A stretch of DNA of 64,000 nucleotides from Arthrobacter_E sp041360795 (lineage in GTDB: Bacteria > Actinomycetota > Actinomycetes > Actinomycetales > Micrococcaceae), in the NCBI RefSeq assembly GCF_041360795.1, contig NZ_JBFUPW010000004.1:186001-250000 (forward strand), written 5' to 3'. How positions within the stretch are numbered: position 1 is the stretch's first letter; every line of letters begins with the position of its first letter. A model generated the notes under the pieces. It had not been told where the DNA came from, ran no database searches, and saw only the letters and a list, made by a program, of their open reading frames with translations. Below are positions 1 to 8,127 of this stretch, piece after piece. The position numbers were made by a program, and so were the translations under genes.

Positions 1-175
1 CGCCGATGCCGCCTGCCACTAGGACGAGCAGGACCACCAGCACCACCGCGTGACGCAGGCGCAGACGGAAGCGGCGCCCGTCGCCGTCGTCGTCCGGGTC
101 CTCCGAGAAGGCCGCCTCGAGTTCCTGGCGGGAGACCACGTGGCTCCCGTGCAGGCGCTCAGGATCCCGCGCCAC
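1..175 (-). CDS. LytR_C-type membrane protein, N-terminal part
   Basis: Partial gene that runs off the left edge. It reads from a GTG at 175 and gives a short cytoplasmic N-terminus containing HVVSRQELE, an acidic stretch (EDPDDDGDG), a basic stretch and then a hydrophobic transmembrane segment (AVVLVVLLVLVAGG). This layout is typical of the actinobacterial envelope proteins that carry a LytR C-terminal domain, but that domain itself lies outside the window. The start is 6 bp after the stop of the upstream gene, so the two are probably one operon. The assignment rests on the N-terminal pattern and the neighbour only. Confidence 0.6.
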   Translation of the reverse strand, partial: MARDPERLHGSHVVSRQELEAAFSEDPDDDGDGRRFRLRLRHAVVLVVLLVLVAGGIG

Positions 176-181
176 CGTGCC

Positions 182-481
182 TCACTCCTCGATGACCAGG
201 ACGCGGGCGTGGATGGCGGTCCTCTGGTGCAGGGCCGTGCGCACCGCCCGGTGCAGCCCGTCCTCCAGGTATTTCACGCCCTTGTACTCGACGACGTGCG
301 GGAACAGATCGCCGAAGAAGGTGGAGTCCTCCGCCAGGAGGGCCTCGAGGTCCAGGGTCCGCTTGGTGGTGACCAGTTCGTCCAGCCGCACGGGCCGGGG
401 CGGCAGCGCGGCCCAGTCCTTGGGCGTGTTGTGCCCGTGTTCCGGGTACGGACGTCCTTCACCGACAGCTTTGAAGATCAC
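182..481 (-). CDS. Conserved small actinobacterial protein (99 aa)
   Basis: A 99-residue protein that begins MIFKAVGEGRPYPEHG and contains LDELVTTKRTLDLEALLAEDSTFFGDLFPHVV. This is a strongly conserved actinobacterial family commonly found next to a LytR_C-domain gene, as here. It has no signal peptide or membrane segment. Some databases give it a VapB-like antitoxin name, but no toxin partner is visible and that function should not be assumed. It is probably co-transcribed with the truncated gene downstream. Confidence 0.8.
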   Translation of the reverse strand: MIFKAVGEGRPYPEHGHNTPKDWAALPPRPVRLDELVTTKRTLDLEALLAEDSTFFGDLFPHVVEYKGVKYLEDGLHRAVRTALHQRTAIHARVLVIEE

Positions 482-611
482 CCTGCAAGCCTAGGCAAGA
501 AACAGGTCCCGGGGAATCGGCACGCCGCCTGCGCCTCGAGTCGTAGTGGAACGGTGACCATTTGAGGGGGTGGATTGGAGGGCGCCGGAGCCCGGGTGTT
601 GAATGGTGGTC

Positions 612-1619
612 ATGACTGACAGCAGTGCCCCGGCCGCCCCCGACACCCACTCCCCGGACGGGACGTCCGGCCCGGAGCCGCGGGCTCCCCGGGAGGCGAC
701 CATCCCCGTGGAGCCCGGCGACGGCACCCGCCCCCCGCTGGCGCTGCTGCTCGACGTCGACGGGCCGATCGCCAGCCCCGTCACCCGTTCCGTCCCCGAC
801 GAGGTCATCGCGGAGCTGCTCTGGCTGGCCTCCGCCGGCGTGCCCGTCATCTTCAACACCGGCCGCTCCGCCGACTTCATCGAGCAGCAAGTGGTCCGGC
901 CCATGCTCGCCGCCGGCATCCCGGACGGCCTCGAGTTCCTGGCCGTGTGCGAGAAAGGCGCCACCTGGTTCACCTTCGACCGCACCGGCGCAGGCGAGGT
1001 CCACGTGGACGGGCAGTTCAAGGTCCCGGCCAGCTACGCCGCGGCCATCCGCGAGCTGGTGCGGCGCAAGTACTCGGAGTGGATGTTCTTCGACGAGACC
1101 AAACTCGCCATGGTGTCCGTGGAACAGCACGTGGAGACTCCCAGCGAGGATTACCTGGGACAGCAGCCGCACTTCGACGCCGACGCGCTCTCCCTCATGC
1201 CGGCCCACGCCATGCGCGGCCTGATCCGCTCCGCGGCCCCGGAACAGGCGAGCGGCATCAAGGACTCCGGGGCCAGCCACTTCCTGGTGGACCCGACCAT
1301 CATCTCGACCGACATCGAACACGCGCGCCTGGGCAAAGACCTCGGAGCGTGGCGCGCTCTCTCGTGGCTCCAGGAGCGCGGTCTGGAGCCCGATCAGTGG
1401 CGCACGGTGGGCGACTCCGGCACGGACTACGCCATGGCCGACTGGTTGCAGGCGCAAGGGCACGCCGTGGCGCATGTCGACGTCCGGCCCGCCGAAGAGC
1501 TTCCCGACAAGCCGTACCACGTCCTGACCTCGGTCCACGTCGGCCTCGGCGCGGATGTGGTGAACGACGAGGCCGGCCTGGCGTTCCTCCGCGCCTGGCA
1601 CGAGCGTCTGGACGGCTGA
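612..1619 (+). CDS. HAD-superfamily hydrolase
   Basis: Predicted cytoplasmic haloacid dehalogenase-type phosphatase of about 335 residues. Motif I is LLLDVDGP at about residue 46, with the nucleophile Asp; a motif II-like stretch is VIFNTGRS; the C-terminal motif IV region is TVGDSGTDYAMADWL. The insertion between motifs suggests a C2-type cap like that of Cof or trehalose-phosphatase-like enzymes. The ATG at 612 is preferred over one at 603 because the extra residues are not conserved-looking. The first 40 residues are low-complexity Pro/Ala/Ser. The substrate cannot be read from the sequence. It is a stand-alone gene. Confidence 0.85.
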   Translation: MTDSSAPAAPDTHSPDGTSGPEPRAPREATIPVEPGDGTRPPLALLLDVDGPIASPVTRSVPDEVIAELLWLASAGVPVIFNTGRSADFIEQQVVRPMLAAGIPDGLEFLAVCEKGATWFTFDRTGAGEVHVDGQFKVPASYAAAIRELVRRKYSEWMFFDETKLAMVSVEQHVETPSEDYLGQQPHFDADALSLMPAHAMRGLIRSAAPEQASGIKDSGASHFLVDPTIISTDIEHARLGKDLGAWRALSWLQERGLEPDQWRTVGDSGTDYAMADWLQAQGHAVAHVDVRPAEELPDKPYHVLTSVHVGLGADVVNDEAGLAFLRAWHERLDG

Positions 1620-1718
1620 GCCGGATTCCCACCGGGTGACCGCCGGGTCACCCTGCCGTGAGCGGCCTCGCCCCAGGCCCAGCCGGATCGCTCAGACTGG
1701 CCGGCTCGGCCGGAGCGG

Positions 1719-2240
1719 TCAGCCGGCCGCGGGCTGAGCGGCGGCGGTTCCCGGCGCCGCGAGCGCTGCCTCGACGGCGGCGACCAGTTCGGCGTCGTCG
1801 GGCTCGGTCCGCGACCCGAACCGTTCCAGCACCTCGCCGTCGCGGCTGATCAGGAACTTCTCGAAGTTCCACTTGATCAGGCCCGGCAGCAGGGGGTGCT
1901 TGAAGCGGGTCAGCTCGTGATAGAGCGGGTGCTGTCCTTTGCCGCGCACCTTCGCCTTGGCCGTGAGCGGGAACGTCACCCCGAAGTTGAGCCGGCAGAA
2001 CTCGGCGATTTCGGCGTCCTCGCCCGGCTCCTGCCCGGCGAACTGGTTGCAGGGCACGCCCAGGATTTCCAGCCCCTGGTCCTGGAACCGCTCGTAGAGC
2101 TTCTCAAGCCCGTCATACTGCGGGGTGAAACCGCACTTGGAGGCAACATTGACCACCAGGACCGCCTTGCCGCGGAAGCGTCCGAAACTCGAGGTGGCGC
2201 CGTCGTTCATGGTCAGGGGGATGTCATAGAGAGAGGTCAC
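1719..2240 (-). CDS. Glutathione peroxidase family thiol peroxidase
   Basis: A 173-residue GPx-family protein with the VNVASKCGFTPQY active-site block (peroxidatic Cys36, not selenocysteine), the LGVPCNQFAGQEPG block and a late KWNFEKFL block that holds the conserved Trp. Bacterial Cys-GPx enzymes usually reduce peroxides with thioredoxin as donor. The C-terminus is a short Ala/Pro-rich tail. It lies convergent to the HAD gene, separated by about 100 bp. Confidence 0.95.
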   Translation of the reverse strand: MTSLYDIPLTMNDGATSSFGRFRGKAVLVVNVASKCGFTPQYDGLEKLYERFQDQGLEILGVPCNQFAGQEPGEDAEIAEFCRLNFGVTFPLTAKAKVRGKGQHPLYHELTRFKHPLLPGLIKWNFEKFLISRDGEVLERFGSRTEPDDAELVAAVEAALAAPGTAAAQPAAG

Positions 2241-2289
2241 CTCACGAGCCTACGCCGGTCCGGGTCCACGACGGACTTCAGGGCCGAGG

Positions 2290-3129
2290 TCAGCCGCCCA
2301 GCACGGGCAGGCAGATCTTGATGCCGAGGACGTCCACGATGCACCCGGTGTTCTGGGGCGGCTTCGGGGCCGGAGTGCCCGGCTGCGGCGCGGGAGGCTT
2401 CGGCGCCGGAGGCTGGGTGGCCGGAGGAACCACGGGCGGTGGTGTCGACGGGACCGCAGGGGCGGACGGTCCTGGCTGCGCCGGCGTGCCGGGAGCGGGC
2501 GGCTCCGTGCCGCCGTCGCCGGGCGCGGTTCCGTGCCCGCCGGTCTCCGGGGCCAGTGTCGTCCGCCCCGGAAGCTGCTGCCCAGCCACTGGGCCGGTTC
2601 CTGCGCTGCTGCCTGCGGTTGTTCCTGCGCCGGGGCCTGCGCCTGCGGCGTTCCCGTTGGAGGACTGAGAGGTGAGGCGGGCCTGCTCGTCCGAGTCCCC
2701 CGCCGGACCGGCGACCGCGGACCCCTTCGCAGGATCCTGAGCCGGGGTGGCGGTCTTCTTCGCGGGATCGGTGGCGACAGCCGTCCGGGTGCCGCCGCTG
2801 CGGTCAGTGGGCCGTGAGAGCACGACGCCGGGCGTGCCGGGTGCGCCTGCCTTGGCCTCCGTCTGCGGGGCGGAACGGTGGTCCGCGGTCAGCTCGGGCT
2901 GCGAGGTCCCTCCCGACACGAGAGCGGTCGAGACGAGGAGCACGGCACTCAGGGTGACCAGCGAGACGGTCTGACGATGGCCTGGCGCGGCGGCGCCCCA
3001 CGCGGCGAGCGCGCTGGTGTCGGCGCGCCGGGCGCCCCGGCTCCGGGTCCTGACGCGCGCCGTCCGGGCCGACGGCGGCGCGACGCGGCGGCCGCTCATG
3101 GCAGCCACGTCCGGGCACGGCCGGGCCAT
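2290..3129 (-). CDS. Secreted or anchored Pro/Ala/Gly-rich protein
   Basis: Unknown function. The basic Arg-rich N-terminus is followed by one hydrophobic segment (VSLVTLSAVLLVSTALVSGG, about residues 55-74) that fits a signal or anchor helix. Then come roughly 170 residues of disordered Ala/Gly/Pro/Thr-rich sequence and a short tail, GCIVDVLGIKICLPVLGG, with two cysteines. The tail is the only part likely to fold, perhaps through a disulphide. An alternative start is the Met at residue 11 (3099); neither start has a clear ribosome binding site. It lies just downstream of the M23 peptidase on the same strand. Confidence 0.6.
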   Translation of the reverse strand: MARPCPDVAAMSGRRVAPPSARTARVRTRSRGARRADTSALAAWGAAAPGHRQTVSLVTLSAVLLVSTALVSGGTSQPELTADHRSAPQTEAKAGAPGTPGVVLSRPTDRSGGTRTAVATDPAKKTATPAQDPAKGSAVAGPAGDSDEQARLTSQSSNGNAAGAGPGAGTTAGSSAGTGPVAGQQLPGRTTLAPETGGHGTAPGDGGTEPPAPGTPAQPGPSAPAVPSTPPPVVPPATQPPAPKPPAPQPGTPAPKPPQNTGCIVDVLGIKICLPVLGG

Positions 3130-3344
3130 ACGGCGACGGCGCCGAAAGCCCAGAACTCAGTCATCACGTGTGGTTCCCCCTTGGGCGGCCCTCCCCTGAA
3201 AGCCGTTGTCACTGATTCTCTCCCAGTGACATGGACCACGCCAACCTTGACCTCGTTGTTGCACGCCGTTGCGCGCGGCAGCGAACCTGTTCAGCTCACG
3301 GACGCCTCGCGACGGCGCGGCGAAGTCCGGTGCCGGACCGCCCG

Positions 3345-3429
3345 GATCAGGGCGCGTTCGGACTGGGGCATTCCCAGATCAGGGCGTTCCCGGATCAGGG
3401 CGTTCCCGGATCAGGGCGTGATCAGGGGC
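3345..3429. repeat. Five copies of GATCAGGGCG around the M23 stop codon
   Basis: GATCAGGGCG starts at 3345, 3377, 3393, 3409 and (as GATCAGGGGC) 3420. The central copies have an exact 16-bp period (gatcagggcgttcccg). The array begins in the 3' untranslated region and runs over the last codons of the M23 peptidase gene, so its copy number could change that protein's extreme C-terminus. Confidence 0.8.
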
Positions 3430-4685
3430 AGCAGCACGCTCGGCAGCAGGGAGGGGCTCAGCAAGGAGCTCGGCGCCGGTGAACCGGTCTCACCGGCGCT
3501 CGTTCCCTGGCCTGCTGTGCCCTGGCCACCCGCGCTCTGGCCTCCCGCACCCTGCGAGCCGGACGGCGAACCGCTCCCCGCGGGCGAGCCCGTGGTCGGC
3601 GGCACCACGGGGCCTGAGGTCTCAGTGCTGCTCGGTGTCGGCGCCGGGGTGGTCGGGACCGGCGGGGTCGTGGGGCCCGTCGGGGTCGGAGTGGGTTCCG
3701 GGGTGCCGGTCGGGCTCGGCGTGGGCGAACCGGTGGGGCTCGGAGTCGAATGGGTCGGGACCGGCGTCGGATGCTCGGGATGCGTGGGCTCCGGGCGAGC
3801 CGGCGGGACCTTGGTGCCCGGAGGGACCTTCCCGCCGTCCTTCTCCGCTTCGGGCGTGATGATCCCCTCCGTGCCGGACGAGCCGCCGGGCAGAGTCCAC
3901 GCGGACTTGGCGCCGGACCGCGAGTAGTCCGTGAACGCGATGCGGTCCAGCCGGTCCACCTGCTTGATGGGATCGAGGATCCACTGCAGCGGATTGACGT
4001 ACTTGCCGTCCTTGATGGTCTCGAAATGCAGATGGCAGCCGGTGGACGAACCGGTGGTCCCCACCTTGGCGATCACCTGTCCCACGTCGATCCGCTCACC
4101 CTTGTTCACGGCGATGCCGGAGAGGTGGTTGTAGGTCGTCACGAGGCCGTTGCCGTGGTCGATCTCGATGCGGTTCCCCCCGCCGTACGGTGACCAACCG
4201 ACGTTGCGCACCCGCCCGGCGTCGGCGGCGTAGACCAGGGTGCCGCACGCGGCGCCGTAGTCCTGGCCCCAGTGGATCTCGCCCACCTCGCCGGTGAGCG
4301 GATTGACCCGCGGGCCGAAGGGCGAGGTGGGGATCAGGACCTCCAGCGGGGCGGAGAGATGACCGGCGGCGGGACGGTGCCGTCCGGCCTGAGCCACGTT
4401 GAGGCGTTCCCGCGCCCCTTTCGGGCGGCTCTGCAAAGTGGTGCGCTCGAAGGAGATGAAGGCTTCGGCTTCCGCCGTGACCGGTCCGCCGAGAGGGTGA
4501 ACCCCCACCTGGTCAGTGGCCGCAGTCGGTGCCTGGCGTTCACTGACGGCGGTGAACTGCGCCAGACCGGACGGCGTCCCCAGTGCCAGGGACACGAGGA
4601 CGACGCCCGCCATCACCAGGCTCGCCCTCATCGATGCTTTCACGGGCCCGCGTCCGCGATGACGCGGCACGTGGTGGCCCCTCAC
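3411..4685 (-). CDS. Secreted M23 family metallopeptidase
   Basis: Predicted exported peptidoglycan endopeptidase. A signal/anchor helix (SLVMAGVVLVSLALG, about residues 22-36) is followed by a LytM/M23 domain at about residues 115-240. Zinc ligands are visible as HWGQD (His138, Asp142) and HLH (218-220), with the usual NHLSG and GTTGSSTGCHLHFE context. After the catalytic domain is a long Pro/Thr/Ser-rich wall-spanning tail that ends in a hydrophobic Leu/Pro stretch. A GTG at 4643 (VKASMRAS) is a shorter possible start. The protein next downstream has a similar layout of linker plus short hydrophobic tail. Confidence 0.9.
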   Translation of the reverse strand: MRGHHVPRHRGRGPVKASMRASLVMAGVVLVSLALGTPSGLAQFTAVSERQAPTAATDQVGVHPLGGPVTAEAEAFISFERTTLQSRPKGARERLNVAQAGRHRPAAGHLSAPLEVLIPTSPFGPRVNPLTGEVGEIHWGQDYGAACGTLVYAADAGRVRNVGWSPYGGGNRIEIDHGNGLVTTYNHLSGIAVNKGERIDVGQVIAKVGTTGSSTGCHLHFETIKDGKYVNPLQWILDPIKQVDRLDRIAFTDYSRSGAKSAWTLPGGSSGTEGIITPEAEKDGGKVPPGTKVPPARPEPTHPEHPTPVPTHSTPSPTGSPTPSPTGTPEPTPTPTGPTTPPVPTTPAPTPSSTETSGPVVPPTTGSPAGSGSPSGSQGAGGQSAGGQGTAGQGTSAGETGSPAPSSLLSPSLLPSVLLPLITP

Positions 4686-4893
4686 AGTGCTTCCATCCCC
4701 AAGACCTGCACAGCGCTGAACATCCCCTGTTGTCGTCTGTGTCGACCACCCGACCGGGCAATCACTTCCCAGTGTGCCCCCGCCGCCGTCGCGAATTCAA
4801 GGGAATCCCACGCCCCGTTTCAGAACCCTTCCGGGAACCGCACGGGAATGGCCCTCAAGAGGCCCTGCGATCCGGCCCCGACCACGGAAGACG

Positions 4894-4930
4894 CTGGTGG
4901 GGCGCCCCGGATTCCGGGGCGCCCCACCAG
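4894..4930. terminator. Perfect 17-bp GC-rich hairpin
   Basis: The arms 4894-4910 and 4914-4930 are perfectly complementary (17 bp, ATT loop). The hairpin lies just beyond the 3' end of the leftward DUF4383 gene and is its likely terminator; it has no long T-run. Confidence 0.7.
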
Positions 4931-4952
4931 TGCTTGCGGCCGTCAGGAAACG

Positions 4953-5390
4953 TCATGCCCTCCGCAGAGCCGGAGTGCGTCCCAGGATCAGGCCCAAGGC
5001 GAGCATCGCCGCGCCGAGCGCGAAGTGGAGGACGTTGTCCGCCATGTTCACGGGGACGAAGTTGCCCGCCGACTCCTCACCGAAGAAGAGCCCGTAGACG
5101 AACAGCACCAGGTAGATCACGCCGCCCCAGACCAGGAAGTTCCTGGCCCCGGCAGCGCTGCGCCCGAGGATCAGGCCGGCCACGCCGAACAGGAGGTGGA
5201 CCACGTTGTGCAGGACGGAGACCTGGAAGATCCCGAGGAGCATGGCGTGCGAATGATGGCCCGCCGCCTCCATGTCCCCCGACGTGATGCCGGGGACGAA
5301 CCCCAGGATTCCGACGAGCAGGAAGACTGCTCCCACCAGGGTCGCGGTCAGACGTACCGGGCTCTTGCCCCGGATGACATTGCTGGACAT
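4953..5390 (-). CDS. DUF4383 integral membrane protein
   Basis: A 145-residue protein with four hydrophobic helices (about residues 15-34, 50-75, 83-103 and 115-137). It contains the family hallmarks HSHAMLLGIFQVSVLHNVVHLLFGVAGL and NMADNVLHFALGAAML. DUF4383 proteins are small actinobacterial membrane proteins of unknown function, often stress-induced. It stands alone, with terminators on either side. Confidence 0.92.
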   Translation of the reverse strand: MSSNVIRGKSPVRLTATLVGAVFLLVGILGFVPGITSGDMEAAGHHSHAMLLGIFQVSVLHNVVHLLFGVAGLILGRSAAGARNFLVWGGVIYLVLFVYGLFFGEESAGNFVPVNMADNVLHFALGAAMLALGLILGRTPALRRA

Positions 5391-5501
5391 TTCGTGCTCC
5401 TCACCTCGTGTTCCACGGCGCCCGATGCGCCGTCCGGTGACTTCAGCCCCCGGTGCGGACTTCCCGCACCATGGATTCGGAGCGGACGCCGAGGCGGATT
5501 G

Positions 5502-5534
5502 GAAAAGCCCGGGAGAATTTCTCCCGGGCTTTTC
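5502..5534. terminator. Rho-independent terminator after rskA
   Basis: A 15-bp perfect stem (GAAAAGCCCGGGAGA at 5502-5516 with its complement at 5520-5534) that ends in an A/T run on both strands. It lies about 20 bp past the rskA stop codon. Confidence 0.88.
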
Positions 5535-5554
5535 TCAGGTGCTCTCAGCGGACC

Positions 5555-6460
5555 TCAGGTGATGGATTCCACGAGGATCGGTTTGGTGGTCGGCTGCGCC
5601 GAGCCGCCTTCCGGCTCGATCGTGACCCCCAGGAAGGACGCCGAACCGATCCCGCCAGGAAGCTCGTTCCAGGTGGACGCTCCGCCGCCGCTTTCCAGCA
5701 GACCGGCAGGCTTCGCCGCGCCCGCCTGATCGATGAGCCAGAGCTCGTAGCTCTTGCCCTGAGGCGGCGCCCCCATGCCGAGGGTCATGACGCCACCGCG
5801 GCCCTCCTTCTCCGAGTGCATGACCAGCATGGTCGCGCCACCGGGGACCGAGAACTGCTTCAGCTTGGCGTCCGGCGCGGCGATGATCCTGTTCATCGCC
5901 TCCGCTGGTGAGTCCTGCGCCGCGGCCAGCCGCCGCTGCGCCTCGTCCCGCTGCGACTGTGCCTGGAAGGCCCATCCCGCCGTCCCTGCGGCCGCCACGG
6001 CCAACACGGTCGCGACCGCGGCCAGCCAGCGAGTCGACGACGGCGCCCGGCGGACCGGGAGCGGCACGACGTCAGCCTGGGCCGGCTCAGCCTCGGCGGC
6101 CTTCGCGGGAACGGCGGCCTTCGCGGAAGCGGCGCCCTCCGCAGGAACCTCAGCGTCCGGCGTCGTCGGCACAGGCGCCTTCTGCGCCTCCGCCACGGGA
6201 ACCTGTCGCGCCTCCGGCGCGGCGGCCGCCTCGACCTGAGGCGTGACGGCGATCTGGGCCATGAGCCGGGCTTTCAGGTCCGCGGGAGGCGCCACCGGCG
6301 TCGTCCCGGCGGCCAGCAGCGCGGCCACCTGACTCAGTTCGCGCGCTTCCTCCGTGACCGGGTGGCCCGGGGTCAGCGACGTCTCGAAGTGACGGCGTTC
6401 GTCCTCGTCCAAGGCGTTGAGCGCGTAGGCGCCGGTCAGCAGATGCAATTGATCATCCAT
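5555..6460 (-). CDS. rskA: Anti-sigma-K factor, RskA-like
   Basis: Predicted single-pass anti-sigma factor. The N-terminal cytoplasmic region carries the RskA pattern HLLTGAYALNALDEDERRHFE. It is followed by an Ala/Pro-rich linker, a transmembrane helix (WLAAVATVLAVAAAGTAGW, near residue 145) and an extracytoplasmic domain with GKSYELWLID, the hallmark of the RskA C-terminal domain. The start at 6460 (MDDQLHL) overlaps the sigK 3' end by 8 bp, which implies translational coupling. In mycobacteria, regulated proteolysis of RskA releases SigK; that role is inferred here from family and position. Confidence 0.93.
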   Translation of the reverse strand: MDDQLHLLTGAYALNALDEDERRHFETSLTPGHPVTEEARELSQVAALLAAGTTPVAPPADLKARLMAQIAVTPQVEAAAAPEARQVPVAEAQKAPVPTTPDAEVPAEGAASAKAAVPAKAAEAEPAQADVVPLPVRRAPSSTRWLAAVATVLAVAAAGTAGWAFQAQSQRDEAQRRLAAAQDSPAEAMNRIIAAPDAKLKQFSVPGGATMLVMHSEKEGRGGVMTLGMGAPPQGKSYELWLIDQAGAAKPAGLLESGGGASTWNELPGGIGSASFLGVTIEPEGGSAQPTTKPILVESIT

Positions 6461-7058
6461 GGCCAACTCCTAACGTGTCTCTCAGACGGATCATGCCGTC
6501 ACGAATTCTGGTTTTCACGGTGCCCAGGGGCAGGTCGAGCGCCTGGGCCACTTCTCCGTAGCTGTACCCGCCGTAGTAGGCGAGTTTGATGGCCTGCCGC
6601 TGGACTTCGGTCAGCGACTCCATCGCCTTGTGGACCCTCTCGCTCTCCAGGGCCACCTGGACGCGATGCTCCACGTCGTCGTAACTTTCGCGGTACTCCT
6701 TGATGCCTTCGCGCAGGTCCCGTTCCTGGGAGGCCTGCGCGGCCCGCACCCGGTCGACCGCCCGTCGGTGCGCCATCACGGTGATCCAGGCCCGGGCCCG
6801 TCCGCGGTCCGCGTCGAAGCGCTTGGCCTGCTGCCAGACCTCCAGGAACACTTCCTGGGTGACTTCCTCGCTCTGCGCCGGATCCCGCAGGACCCGCAGC
6901 ACCAGGCCGTGGACCTGTGGGGCGAGGGCGTCGTAGAGACTGCCGAAGGCGGACTGATCGCCCTGCGCCACGAGTTCCATCAGTTCGTCGATGTCGGCGG
7001 AGGCGGCTGGCCCTGACCCGGGTGGATGCATGTACATCACTGTCTCATGTCCGCTCAT
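6453..7058 (-). CDS. sigK: ECF sigma factor, SigK-like
   Basis: A 201-residue extracytoplasmic-function sigma factor. Region 2 includes DELMELVAQGDQSAFGSLYD and TQEVFLEVWQQAKRFD; region 4 includes AIKLAYYGGYSYGEVAQALDLPLGTVKTRIRDGMIRLRD. The ATG at 7058 has a strong GGAGGAAC ribosome binding site. The adjoining RskA-type anti-sigma gene identifies the pair as SigK/RskA. The upstream gap to the fasciclin gene is 91 bp and includes a run of ten cytosines on the coding strand, so sigK may be read through from the fasciclin promoter or from its own undetected one. Confidence 0.93.
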   Translation of the reverse strand: MSGHETVMYMHPPGSGPAASADIDELMELVAQGDQSAFGSLYDALAPQVHGLVLRVLRDPAQSEEVTQEVFLEVWQQAKRFDADRGRARAWITVMAHRRAVDRVRAAQASQERDLREGIKEYRESYDDVEHRVQVALESERVHKAMESLTEVQRQAIKLAYYGGYSYGEVAQALDLPLGTVKTRIRDGMIRLRDTLGVGHG

Positions 7059-7090
7059 GTTCCTCCGCCACCTGTTTGCCGGGATGGGAA

Positions 7091-7100
7091 GGGGGGGGGG
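7091..7100. repeat. Homopolymer of ten G/C upstream of sigK
   Basis: Ten consecutive G on the + strand (C on the sigK coding strand), in the fasciclin-sigK intergenic region about 33 bp before the sigK start. It is prone to slippage and so may change spacing upstream of sigK. Confidence 0.85.
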
Positions 7101-7149
7101 CCTGCCGGCCCGCCGCCCGGGTCTCACCTGGGGTCCTGCTCCGTAGGGA

Positions 7150-7812
7150 CTACTTGGCCGGGGGCAGGAGGACCGAGTCCACCAGGTAGACGGTCGCGTT
7201 CGCGGTGCGGACGCCACCGCAGATCACGTTGGCCCCGTTGACCTTCAGGTTGTCGCCGGAACCGGAGACGGTGACCTTCTGGCCCTCGACCGTGTCATGC
7301 GTGCCCACGATCGACGCCGGCTCGATCTGGCCCGGGACCACGTGGTAGGTCAGGATCTTCTTGAGCGCCGGGGCGTCCTTCTTGAGGCTGTCGATGGTGG
7401 CCGCGTCGATCTTCGCGAAGGCGCTGTCCACCGGGGCGAACACCGTGAACTGGCTGCCGTTCAGCGTGTCGACCAGGTTCACCTGCGGGTTCAGCTTGCC
7501 GGAGACGGCCTGGACCAGGGTCTTCAGCAGCGGGTTGTGAGAGGCCGCCACGGCCACCGGGTCGGTGGACATGCCCTGGACGGAACCGGGGCCGCTCGGA
7601 TTGGCGGAGGCGTACGCCTGGCAGCCGGGGCCGACCAAGTTGGCGGCCGGATCCATGCTGGGGCTGGCGGCTGCGCTGCTGGACGTCATCGCCGGGGACG
7701 GCGCGGACGAGGTGGCTGCGCCGCCGCTCATTCCGCCGCTGCACGCCGCGAGCCCGAGGGGCACGACGGCTGCGAGACCGGCCAGGACGGACAGACGCTG
7801 GATCTTCTTCAT
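7150..7812 (-). CDS. Fasciclin-domain lipoprotein (MPT83/MPT70-like)
   Basis: Predicted surface lipoprotein of about 220 residues. It has a type II signal peptide (lipobox VPLGLAAC), a Ser/Ala/Pro linker, and one fasciclin (FAS1) domain with NPLLKTLVQAVSGKLNPQVNLVDTL, FTVFAPVDSAFAKI, LTYHVVPG and the final YLVDSVLLPP. The ATG at 7812 (MKKIQRLSV) has an AAGAGGAG ribosome binding site, so an upstream TTG in the same frame is not needed. It is the first gene of a likely fas-sigK-rskA operon. A SigK-type promoter lies 65-95 bp upstream. It is similar in design to mycobacterial MPT83. Confidence 0.93.
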   Translation of the reverse strand: MKKIQRLSVLAGLAAVVPLGLAACSGGMSGGAATSSAPSPAMTSSSAAASPSMDPAANLVGPGCQAYASANPSGPGSVQGMSTDPVAVAASHNPLLKTLVQAVSGKLNPQVNLVDTLNGSQFTVFAPVDSAFAKIDAATIDSLKKDAPALKKILTYHVVPGQIEPASIVGTHDTVEGQKVTVSGSGDNLKVNGANVICGGVRTANATVYLVDSVLLPPAK

Positions 7813-7877
7813 GATGATGCTCCTCTTCAAAGGTGTGCGGTCCGCATCCAGAAGCTGGGCTGACCTGTTGGTGCCAG

Positions 7878-7908
7878 TACTTCGGAGCAGGGTCCGTGGA
7901 CGGATTGG
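7878..7908 (-). promoter_or_regulatory. Candidate SigK promoter for the fasciclin operon
   Basis: On the minus strand CCAATCC (7908-7902), a 16-bp spacer, then CCGAAGTA (7885-7878). The same elements and spacing occur before dipZ. It resembles the reported mycobacterial SigK consensus (CCATCC/CCGAAT, from memory). It predicts a 5' leader of about 60 nt before the ATG at 7812. Confidence 0.65.
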
Positions 7909-8075
7909 AGGAATTTCCGGAAACTTTCCGGGAGGCGCTTTCCCGCCTCTTCCGGAGGGTCAGCGAGCGCCGTGGGATGGCTGCCCCGGCGTCGAGCGGC
8001 GCCGTTCCCTCACCGCATGACCAGCGCACGACGACGGCGGGCCCTTGCGGGTCCTTGCCGCGGGTCCCGGCCTCC

Positions 8076-8121
8076 GGTCCAATCCGCCGGTCCAATCCGC
8101 CGAGGTGCGGCGCACCGAATA
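8076..8121 (+). promoter_or_regulatory. Candidate SigK promoter for dipZ, with duplicated -35
   Basis: GGTCCAATCCGCC occurs twice in direct tandem (8076-8088 and 8089-8101). The second CCAATCC (8092-8098) is followed by 16 bp and then CCGAATA (8115-8121). The dipZ ATG is only 6 bp further on, which predicts a leaderless transcript. The remainder of the 315-bp fas-dipZ intergenic region shows no other gene. Confidence 0.65.
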
Positions 8122-8127
8122 CCCGGC

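Noticed and set aside
182..481. A VapB-type antitoxin
   Set aside because: No PIN-domain toxin is adjacent and the partner is an envelope protein; the family name in some databases is not supported by the context.
8079..8085. The first CCAATCC copy as an active -35 for dipZ
   Set aside because: Its distance to CCGAATA is 29 bp, too long; the second copy has the same 16-bp spacing as the fasciclin promoter.
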